Positions 56,053 to 64,000 of a DNA stretch of 64,000 bases are shown in pieces (position 1 is the stretch's first letter; each line of letters opens with the position of its first letter). The position numbers were made by a program, and so were the translations under genes. The notes beneath the pieces are model-generated. The model worked only from the letters and a program-made list of their open reading frames with translations, made no database searches and was not told where the DNA came from. This DNA is from Diadophis punctatus similis (Eukaryota; Chordata; Lepidosauria; Squamata; Dipsadidae). The stretch is from contig JALIGW010000003.1 in the NCBI GenBank assembly GCA_023053685.1, forward strand, positions 139,311,126 through 139,375,125, in the 5' to 3' direction.

Positions 56053-58045
56053 TTAATAATAATGGAAAGATTAGACAGCATCTATTGGAGGAGGTATTTC
56101 CATTTATGGAGCAAACTTTTCGAGAAGGTTTGGTAAACTGATGATGAGTAAAACCTCCATGTTCAAAATAGCATATCCTCAGTAATGTAGGTACTGGGAA
56201 AAGGGACAGCTATTGACTTTTCCAAAAAGATTTGACTAGTTTCTGTTGGCAATGTGCAGGTGGACTAAATAGAAATTTCCATTAATTGCTTCAACATAGA
56301 CATATATGTGGTGTTTTTCCTAGCAACAGATCAGTTAGTGGAATGGAGTTGATTATCAGAAGCACCCACTAAATGCCATTTTGTTACAATTAGCAACATT
56401 GTTGGGATTTATTTCCTGAAAGTAGCATTCTACTGTGCTTGGTTTCCTAACCAAAACTGAAATACACTTTAGCAACACAAAAGATGCTTTTCTAAGACTA
56501 CAAACCATTAAATTTCTATTCAGAAATACTTTGAAATGGATTGTACCCCAAGCCATTGTGTATCTGAATGTAGCCTTAAGAAAACGGTGAAATGTCCCCA
56601 ATGAGTTTGGTAAGTTCTACGTGCAGAATATGTGTATATTGTTTTAAGATCTCTCCCTCCCTCTCTCCCTCCCTCCCTCTCTCCCTTCCCCCTCCCTCCC
56701 CCTCTCTCTGTAAAACTAGCAATATCATTTTTATTGTGCTTGTATGATCCAGCATATTAGCTTTTGCCATAATGATTGAAAACCGTATTTGCCACGTTGC
56801 CAAAATCTTAGGGATAGGAATTGACTAGAGACTTGGCTTGTTGACCTTACTAAGAACAGATTCAATTAATTCTATTTGCTACAATCCTATTTATGAATAT
56901 GAGATTACTAAAAAGAAAAACACTGAGCACACAGTACCAGTAGGAGATCAAGGTAATGAATGATGCTGTTGTCTTGTCTTGCACTATACTAAAGGGAGAC
57001 TGGCACAGAGAATATGAAAGGAGTGACTTTTTGATGCATGAAATGTGAGTATTTCCTCAGACCAAGCAGGGTTTGATTCAAATGAACACATAATCAAACC
57101 CACTAGGAAGTGTGCAATTAGTGAAACCAATGCCAGTTTATTAACTGCTGTTACCTTTGTTGTTATTTTCTGCATGAAAACTGGATGGATTCTAGATTTT
57201 TGAAGTTTAATTTCTGTTTGCAACCTATCACGGAAATGTGTCTGATAAAAATCGAAGTATTTTAGGAGAGCCTTGTGCATTATTTTTTAACTGAGTTTTA
57301 CTAAGAATGAATGTTCTGGAAAAGGATCAGTTTAAAAGGCAAACAACTAGAAGAGCCAGTCTGGTTAGATTAGGGCCACTGTGTTAAATTGAATTAATCT
57401 ATTTTGTCCAGTAAGGTGATAGAAACAAAAGCATTGTTGAGAAGAAGCTATAACCTAGCAATTTCCTTTTTCTACTTTCCTGTTTTCTTTAGTACAAAAT
57501 CAATACCATCACTTTCCTGTATCTAAATTTAACCTATAATGATCCTCTCTTCTATCGCCCGCGAAGATGTAGATCTATGGCAATAATAATAAAAGTTCAA
57601 CACTGTTGCTTATCTCTGTCAGTTGGATGGGAAAAACACTAGCAAGCAGAGTTGCACTTGTAATAGAACTAAAACAGCCTGAAGAGGGTTTTTTTTCTCC
57701 CTAGGAGACAATTATATGCAATACAATAATATTTGCAAGAATTGCTCTTGCTATGTTTAACGAATTCTTGGCAAAAATTAGGACCCGTACATTAAGAAGG
57801 TACTTACCTGTGCATCTAAAGGAATATAGATGCTGCTTAGTTCCCAGGTGTGTGGATGTGACACTAACTTTATCACCAATTTGCATTTATGACCTTTGGA
57901 GGTGTCTAAAGCAAAGCTGAAGTAAAATGATAAACAGAGATGTAGCTCCACTCAGTGACTGCTTCATTTAGCGGCCTGTACAATTAAAATATGAGCCTAG
58001 ACTGGTATAAAATATTGTGACTGTTGACCCATATCCAGTTTTGCC
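56053..58045. other. Unique DNA with a CT-rich tract and a weak exon candidate
   Basis: No mobile element seen. 56650-56709 is a homopyrimidine tract. 57808-57905 (minus) is listed separately. Confidence 0.35.
57808..57905 (-). other. Weak exon candidate (98 nt)
   Basis: Minus strand: the acceptor CTTCAGCTTTGCTTTAG and a strong donor CAG|GTAAGTACC bound 98 nt. One frame is open throughout (two leading bases, then 32 codons) and reads TSKGHKCKLVIKLV, then SHPHTWELSSIYIPLDAQ. The peptide looks protein-like, but I do not recognise it, and no companion exon was found on this strand. A chance origin is quite possible. Confidence 0.27.
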
Positions 58046-58052
58046 CTTGTTA

Positions 58053-58197
<145 letters not shown>

Positions 58198-58224
58198 TCT
58201 ATCCATCCTCTATCCATCCATCCA

Positions 58225-58548
58225 TCCCTCTGCTAAACAAATAATTCCCTCCACACTGCAAACTATTCACTAAGTCTGCATTACTATTACTATTAATCTT
58301 CTCATCGTTCCTATCACCCATCTCCTCTCACTTATGACTGTATGCTGTACCTTGTTGCTTGTATCCTTATGATTTATATTGATTGTTTCCTAGTATGAAT
58401 TGATTGCTTATTTGTACCCTATGACTATCATTAAGTGTTGTACCTCATGATTCTTGACGAATGTATCATTTCTTTTTATGTACACTGAGAGAATATGCAC
58501 CAAAGACAAATTCCTTGTGTGTCCAATCACACTTGGCCAATAAAGAAT
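58225..58548 (+). mobile_element. Second LINE family 3' UTR (CCAATAAA tail)
   Basis: Matches 20670-20975 closely: CTGCTAAACAAATAATTCCC, TATGCACCAAAGACAAATTC, CACACTTGGCCAATAAAGAA. Truncated in the 3' part of the element. Confidence 0.8.
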
Positions 58549-58665
58549 TCTATTCTATTCTATTCTATTCTATTCTATTCTATTCTATTCTATTCTATTC
58601 TATTCTATTCTATTCTATTCTATTCTATTCTATTCTATTCCATTCCATTCCATTCCATTCCATTC
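58549..58665. repeat. (TATTC)n(CATTC)n array at a LINE tail
   Basis: Eighteen TATTC units followed by five CATTC units, starting at CCAATAAAGAATTC. Confidence 0.97.
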
Positions 58666-58852
58666 TATCTCCTGGCATTCCATTCTGTTTGAACTCATTT
58701 GTTGTGGTTCAGATGCTTACAGACTTGATTCCATGTCAGTGTATATGGGCTCAAGGGATTACTTTTAAGGCAAGCAGTAGGCGTAGGCAATACAAGAAGC
58801 TCTAACAATAGTATTAGTACATTTGTATGGTTATTTTGGTGTTGTCTATGGA

Positions 58853-59060
58853 GATTCTCAGTCATCCAGGTCATGGTTGTCCCAAAGGTGCTTTCTCTCT
58901 CTCAAGAAGCAGCTGGACTTTCTGTTTTTTTCTTTGAAGATGTTTCGCTTCTCATCCAAGAAGCTTAGAGAGCTGAAGAAGCTTCTTGGATGAGAAGCGA
59001 AACATCTTCAAAGAAAAACCAGAAAATGCAGTTGTCTCTTGAAAAAAAGCACCTTTATTT
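58853..59060. mobile_element. Penelope-like inverted pair, truncated centre
   Basis: The left half (minus: GAGATTCTCAGTCATCCAGG, GAAGATGTTTCGCTTCTC) and the right half (plus: GAAGAAGCTTCTTGGATGAG, AGAAAAACCAGAAAATGC) meet at AAGCTTAGAGAGCTGAAG. The right half has a full CUGANGA-stem II-GAAA core (58973-59006). The left half lost CUGANGA. Confidence 0.75.
58970..59010 (+). ncRNA. Hammerhead ribozyme motif, stem III changed (family A)
   Basis: CUGAAGA (58973-58979), stem II GCUUCU/AGAAGC around UGGAUG, GAAA, then CAUC. The core is intact, but CGUC is CAUC, so the ACGU palindrome that forms stem III in dimers is broken. AUC still fits NUH. Confidence 0.62.
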
Positions 59061-59263
59061 TGGTGTTATTAAAAGTATTATTTCTCAATTTACAACTGCA
59101 TGTTGTAATGGCTTATTTGCTAATCATACTCAGACTTTTATAAATTTGTGTGTAGTCCAGGCTGGAATCTTACCTTAATTCTGTTTGTTTTTGGATATGA
59201 TTCAGGTTACTGGTTGGGTGTGATTCAGGGTACTGACCTATGAAGTCAGCATAGGGTCTGATT

Positions 59264-59562
59264 CAGAGGTGGGTTCCTACTGGTTCTAACCAGTTCTTTA
59301 GAACCGGTAGTAAACCGGTGGTGACATCATGGAGCCGGTTCTCTCAGTGCCGGTCCGTGGACGCCGCCATCTTGTTTTTGGCTTCTGCGCATGTGCAGAA
59401 AATGTTTTTTGCTTCTGTGCATGAGCAGAAGCTGAGTTTTCGGCACTGCGCATGCGCGCGCCCATGCCTGCACGGTGCGGCCACGTGGCACGCAATGCAC
59501 ACGCAGCCACACGGTGAGGTAGGAAGCGAACCGGCGGCGAGGTAAGTTAGAACCCATCCCTG
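59264..59562. mobile_element. hAT-type MITE, CAGNGGTGGGTT family, perfect TSD
   Basis: 299 bp from CAGAGGTGGGTTCCTACTGG to TTAGAACCCATCCCTG, between identical GTCTGATT octamers (59256-59263, 59563-59570). It contains GCCGCCATCTTGTTTTTG (YY1-like, minus) and CTTCTGCGCATGTGCAG, TGCGCATGCGCGC (NRF1-like). Confidence 0.94.
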
Positions 59563-59724
59563 GTCTGATTACTTGAAGGACCCCATTTCCCTTAGAATTT
59601 GCCTGACCAATTCAATCTTGCAGGATGCTCTGGGTTCTTTCAAATAAATAATGTCATCTGTCAAGACCCCAGAACTGTGCCTTCTCTATAGCAGCACCTG
59701 CCCAAGAAGGAGGCTTCTTCTGAG

Positions 59725-59794
59725 ATTTGCTGGCTGAGGAATTCTGGGAGTTGAAGTCCACAAGTTTTAAAGTTGTCAAGGTTGGAGACCCCTG
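59725..59794. mobile_element. Palindromic hAT MITE, right half
   Basis: GGCTGAGGAATTCTGGGAGT to GGTTGGAGACCCCTG, the right arm of the family at 38695. Confidence 0.7.
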
Positions 59795-60149
59795 ATTTAG
59801 AAGATCTATAAAGACCTCTGTCTTCACTCTGGCCTTTGGCAAAGGAGAGTGATACCCCTTGCTAAATCATGCTTGCCATCTTTTATATTTATCTTTTATT
59901 GGTTTTATTGTAATTTATTTGTTTGATTGTTGTGAGTCACCAAAAAGTCATTGAGAGATGGGGTGCGGCATACAAATTCAATGATTTAACATTAGAGCTT
60001 TCCTCCCATCAGAATGATACTGGTTTAGTGGCTAAAATCTAGTGGTGAGGAAAGCTGCCAGAAGATCAAGACAAGCAATGAGTCGGTAGAGAGTCTTAGT
60101 CATCCAAGTCATGGTTGTCCCAAAGGTACTTTTTCAGGAGGCGACTGGA

Positions 60150-60387
60150 CTTTCTTCCTTTCTTCCTTTCTTTTTCTTTTTCTTTTTCCTCTTCCTCCTC
60201 TTCCTCCTCCTCCTCCTCCTCCTCCTCCTCCTCCTCCTCCTCCTCCTCCTCCTCCTCCTCCTCCTCCTCCTCCTCCTCCTCCTCCTCCTCCTCCTCTTCT
60301 TCTTCTTCTTCTTCTTCTTCTTCTTCTTCTTCTTCTTCTTCTTCTTCTTCTTCTTCTTCTTCTTCTTCTTCTTCTTCTTCTTCTTTT
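60150..60387. repeat. 238-bp uninterrupted homopyrimidine tract: (CTTT)n, (CCT)n, (CTT)n
   Basis: No purine occurs on the plus strand. (TCC)n occupies about 60195-60295 and (TTC)n about 60295-60385. Mirror symmetry makes it a triplex (H-DNA) candidate; the purine strand includes a long GAA/GAG run. E-, R-, S- and F-rich frames are artefacts. Confidence 0.97.
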
Positions 60388-60492
60388 GAAGACGTATCGC
60401 TTCTCATCCAAGAAGGTTCTTCAGCTCTGACAGGATAATGGGGAATGGAAGGATTTATATTCCTTGCAAATCCTTCCATTCCCCACCATCCT

Positions 60493-60540
60493 GTCAGAGC
60501 TGAAGAGGCTTCTTGGATGAGAAGCGAAACATCTTCAAAA
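60493..60540 (+). ncRNA. Hammerhead ribozyme motif, stem III changed (family A)
   Basis: CUGAAGA (60500-60506), stem II GCUUCU/AGAAGC around UGGAUG, GAAA, CAUC. Same stem III change as at 58970. The opposite-strand partner at 60388-60430 has GAUA in place of GAAA and is dead by that rule. Confidence 0.62.
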
Positions 60541-60609
60541 GAAAAAAAAAACAAGAAAGTCCAGTTGCCTCCTGAAAAAGCACCTTTGGGACAAGACAAG
60601 CAATGTTTT

Positions 60610-61735
60610 CCTCATATAGAAAAATGGGCTCAGTTTTTGGTATTTGTATTTTGGGTTTGATGGTGCTATAGCCTTTTCTCATGACTAAGAAAGGAACATT
60701 TTAATTCCTGGATTCCATTCCTGGAGTGAGAAGCTGCAGGCGATCTTCTTCCAGGAGTTTGAGGTATACAAATGTGATGGATAGACAGACAAATAGAACA
60801 GAAATATTTGGCCTTTTTGTCTTCGTTTTATAATAGAACAGCCTCTGAATCTAGACAAGGCTGAGAAAATTATACTGGCTTGCAGTCTTTGTGATCCAAG
60901 AGAGCATGAATCCCTTGTCATTGGAGACAAGCTATATATATATACACTACCTGTCCTGAGGGGAAAAAAACAAGGATGTAAGATTGGTCATAAGTCATAT
61001 GTTAGAAGAGCCATATAAATGCACTCCAGCTTTCATGCCTCATTGCTGACATTTTTCACCTTTGCTCCCTGACAATATATTTCTTGCCACGGGGGTCTTA
61101 GTTTTGTTTAGTGACGTGCTAGGAGACCTCTGAGAATGGTACATGGTTTTTTCCTTCTCAGGGATCTCAGGCAATGCAAACAAACCCATTTGAGAGATTA
61201 TCGCTGGGTATGACAAGTCCAGTCTTTATTTGAAGGATGTACGTATATTACTGATTTGCTTATGTATGAAATCTGCTATCCAGCCCACGGACTGATTTAT
61301 TGAGGGAGGGCAGGCTGACAGTGACAATCAGTAGAAAAAGCAAGTACGTATTCATTACATTTTCCTATTATGACTTCTCCATTCTGCTCTATTAGGAAAA
61401 AAGTTTGATTGATGGAGATGAGGTAGCAGCCATTGAAAATTACAACATACCTTTTCGGGACTACTTATAACCTGGATTCAATGTTCTGATAGCTCCTCGC
61501 CTCTGGGCCATATGATTGCATTTGGGGCATTTTAGATGCCCCTATCAATGCTACACTCTCAATACCCCCACACCAGTTCCGTCTCACTAGACTGGCAGGG
61601 TGCCCACATATCCAGCAACCAAGTTTTATTTTTCTTTACCTCTGAATTCACTTTTTTTTGTTTCTCCTTCCATTGAATATTGTATGCATGTCTTCTAGCC
61701 TCACTATATTTGATATGCACTCTCAATTGATATAA
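60610..61735. other. Unique DNA
   Basis: Nothing recognised. Confidence 0.35.
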
Positions 61736-61737
61736 AT

Positions 61738-62158
61738 TGATTAGGGGACTGAAAGCTGAAACATATGAAGAGCGATTGCAGGAACTGGATATATCCAGTC
61801 CAATAAAGAGAAAGACTAAGGGGAACATGATAGCAGTCAAAGGGGTTGCCATAAAGAAGAGGGGGTCAACTTATTCGCCAAAGCACCTGAAGGCAAAACA
61901 AGAAGCAACTAGCAAGAGGGAAAGTTATCAGAAATCCAGCCTAGAAATAAAGATACATTTTTTGACAATGAGAACAATTAATCAGTGGAATGGTTTGCCT
62001 TCAGAAGTTGTGGATGCTCCAACATGGGAGGTTTTTAAGAAGAGATTGGGCAGCCATTGGTCTAACACAGTATAGGGTCTACTGTTTGAGCGGGGTTGGA
62101 CTAGAAGACCTCCAAGGTCCCTTCCAACTCTGTTATTCTGTTATTCTGTTACTCTGTT
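61738..62158 (+). mobile_element. CR1-like LINE 3' end, older
   Basis: IRGLKAETYEERLQELDISS, then a frame-damaged middle, then INQWNGLPSEVV and KKRLGSHWS. The 3' tail ends CTGTTATTCTGTTATTCTGT (short TTATTCTG-type units). More diverged than the other copies. Confidence 0.85.
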
Positions 62159-62166
62159 AAATATAA

Positions 62167-62288
62167 CCTTCCTTCCTTCCTTCCTTCCTTCCTTCCTTCC
62201 TTCCTTCCTTCCTTCCTTCCTTCCTTCCTTCCTTCCTTCCTTCCTTTCTTCCTCCCTCCCTCCCTCCCTCCCTCCCTCCCTCCCTCCT
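62167..62288. repeat. (CCTT)n(CCCT)n homopyrimidine tract
   Basis: 122 bp without a purine, adjacent to the CR1 3' end. Confidence 0.96.
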
Positions 62289-62289
62289 A

Positions 62290-63400
62290 AAAAAATCTTT
62301 CTGTATCCCTTACACTTTTCTGGGAACTGTGAAAATTTTATATATGGAATAATGGAACAATGACTACAGAGATAATTCTGAATTTTGCGTACATTCCTTT
62401 TCTTACCGTTCAAAGGAGACGGAGCAACATCCATGCTTTCACGTAATTTTTGTTTGTGCTGCATTTTGCTGCAAAAACATGGCATTGGGTAGATTTGAAG
62501 CTTTTGTAAATGAGTGTAAAGCCAAGAAAGGAAAACAGCACTATGAGTCCCATGACACCTACTCCATCTATGCAAAATCCATTTGAATGAATTGCCCCTT
62601 ATTTAACTGGGTGGGCTCTGTGTTTTCCATCTGGGGACTGAGTGATGACTCCATTTCAGGCCTCCTGACTCCTATGAAGCCATTTGTGATGTGCTAGTAT
62701 GCTCAAAAAGATGAGTAGGATTCCTGCTCCACAGCAGTTTCCACTGAATGACATCCTTGGTATTTAACCCTTGCTTTCACATCTGTGTGTGGAGACACAG
62801 AACAAAACCCCAAACCCTTCCAAATTATGGTGTAAATGAAAATTCATTTTTTTTGGAAAAACAGATGGAATAAAAGAATAATACTAATTCAGTAGCATGA
62901 GGCAAAGCAAACAATTCACCACATTGTTATTTAAAGCTATTCACCAGTACCAGCAATTTCAGTGTGATTATGCTGCTATGAAATTACCTTATCTGCATCT
63001 TTCTCAGGGACAGAGTATAATTTGTGTGCTGATCAGGTAAGAAAGCATTTGCCAGGTCTGGTCTCTATAAATAATCCAACTTCGATTGACAAACATAGAT
63101 ACGTACAGTTAGAATCTTTGTTCCTTTATTTTAGAATTCAATTTTGGGAGTTTTAAGGCACTCAGTTTGCCTTGTATTTGGCTAACAGGTTATAGATAGA
63201 AGATACATAGTTGGTAGCCCATCTCTGATTCTTTTGGAGGACAGAAGTCTAATATTGATTTAAACTCCCTGTATAAGAATCCGTTTAGCTTGCAGCAAGA
63301 TTGATTGTCTGCCCACTGGGGAAAAAGGGGGAGAAAAAAGGATGGGGAGGGGAGAGAGAGCAGGTAAAAGGTGCATTTCCATTCCTTTTGCCTTTGGTCA
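62290..63400. other. Unique DNA
   Basis: Nothing firm; a 29-nt splice-bounded segment at 63008-63036 is noted separately. Confidence 0.35.
63008..63036 (+). other. Very weak micro-exon candidate (29 nt)
   Basis: TTATCTGCATCTTTCTCAG| and |GTAAGAAAG are good acceptor and donor consensus around 29 nt open in two frames. So short a segment carries almost no evidence by itself. Confidence 0.1.
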
Positions 63401-63407
63401 CCATTTA

Positions 63408-63977
63408 CAGGTGACCAAACTTGCAACAGTTCACTTAGTGACCAGTCAACGTTACAACAGCAGTGAAAAAAGTGACCTATGACCATTTTTCACACTTACA
63501 ACCTTTGCAGCATCCCTATGGTCACGTGATCAAAATTTGGACGCCGGGCAATTGGCTCATATTTATGACAACTGCAATGTCCTCAGGGGTGGGTTCTAAC
63601 TTACCTCGCTGCCAGTTTGCTTCCTCCCGCGCCGCCATTAGAGCCAGTTCGGGGGCATGGCCAACCAGCGATTGCTCCAGGTTTGGTGAGTGGGGGGAAA
63701 TTCCCGCTACCGGGTCTAAAGAACCGGTCCAAACCAGGAGCAACCCACCTCTGAATGTCCTAAGGTCATGTGGTCAACTTTTGTGACCTTCTAACAAGCA
63801 AAGTCATTGGGGAAGTCAGATTCATTTAACAACAGCGTTACTAACTTAAACAACTGCCGTGATTGACTTAACAATTGTGGCAAGAAAAGTCATAAAATGG
63901 GGCAAAACTCACCTAACAACTGTTTCGCTTAACAGAAATGTTGGGCTCAATTGTGGTCATAAGTTGAGGACTACCTG
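63408..63977 (-). mobile_element. Tigger-like MITE, TA target, split by a hAT
   Basis: From CAGGTGACCAAACTTGC to AGTTGAGGACTACCTG, with TA at 63406-63407 and 63978-63979. It is in reverse orientation relative to 36720-37094. Removing the hAT (63584-63753) and one octamer restores a ~390-bp element. Confidence 0.85.
63584..63753. mobile_element. hAT-type MITE nested in the Tigger-like MITE, perfect TSD
   Basis: 170 bp from CAGGGGTGGGTTCTAACTTACC to GGAGCAACCCACCTCTG, between identical AATGTCCT octamers (63576-63583, 63754-63761). Confidence 0.94.
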
Positions 63978-64000
63978 TATATGTGGTCCTTGGTAGAGAG

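Larger units (their letters stand above)
60096..60602. mobile_element. Penelope-like inverted pair invaded by a homopyrimidine tract
   Basis: Left half minus (GGTTGTCCCAAAGGTACTTT ... GAAGACGTATCGCTTCTC), right half plus (CTGTCAGAGCTGAAGAGGCT ... AGTCCAGTTGCCTCCTGAAA), with arms around GGGGAATGGAAGGATTTATA. Where the left half should read AAAGAAAAACC (complement), a 238-bp pyrimidine tract is present instead (60150-60387). Confidence 0.75.

Noticed and set aside
60096..60599. Poly-Glu 167-codon frame
   Set aside because: Translation of a (TCC)n/(TTC)n tract; the opposite strand gives S, L and F runs.

Overview
The window reads as repeat-dense, AT-rich vertebrate nuclear DNA, almost certainly from a snake (advanced squamate). 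The evidence is the repeat set: Sauria-type SINEs, BovB LINE pieces, L1, L2-like and CR1-L3-like LINEs, Penelope-like elements carrying hammerhead-ribozyme motifs, many hAT-type MITEs, Tc1/mariner- and Tigger-like MITEs, and one Helitron-like element. It also includes very abundant microsatellites, several attached to LINE 3' ends (ATTCT, AAT, AGAAT), which is characteristic of snake genomes. I find no protein-coding gene that I can support. All long reading frames fall in microsatellites, GC-rich MITEs, LINE remnants or tandem repeats. Three short open stretches bordered by good splice-site consensus (19105-19171 +, 57808-57905 -, 63008-63036 +) are listed only as weak exon candidates.

Layout. 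0-9 kb: unique DNA with a perfect-TSD hAT MITE (1663-2083), a TAATTA-rich block that may be regulatory, a Penelope-like element with two inverted hammerhead motifs and an L2 insertion (4480-5195), a tRNA-derived SINE with promoter-like DNA beside it, and an L2-like 3' end. 9-20 kb: an LTR-like cassette, Tigger-like and CR1 copies, SINEs, four hAT MITEs, and a hAT nested in another hAT at 19.4-19.7 kb. 20-31 kb: CR1 and a second LINE family with ATTCT-type tails, a Helitron split by a hAT, microsatellites, a ribozyme-bearing palindrome (26.6 kb), and CR1 split by a hAT that contains ~100-bp tandem units. 31-45 kb: an L1 with a 19-bp TSD, a mariner-like 986-bp element, a third ribozyme-like palindrome (36.4 kb), BovB split by a hAT, a motif-array foldback, a 954-bp GC-rich hAT with a long internal palindrome, and two long CR1 copies. 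45-64 kb: mostly unique DNA with hAT MITEs, three more Penelope-like copies, CR1 with expanded tails, GATA-type and homopyrimidine microsatellites, and a Tigger-like element split by a hAT at the end.

Nothing here works as a pathway. The biology is that of mobile DNA: target-site choice, nesting order, self-cleaving RNA motifs, microsatellite growth at retrotransposon tails, and MITEs that carry promoter-type motifs. The unique spans between repeats look intergenic or intronic. A few AT-rich, TAATTA-bearing blocks would be first choices for conserved non-coding elements, but conservation cannot be judged from one sequence.
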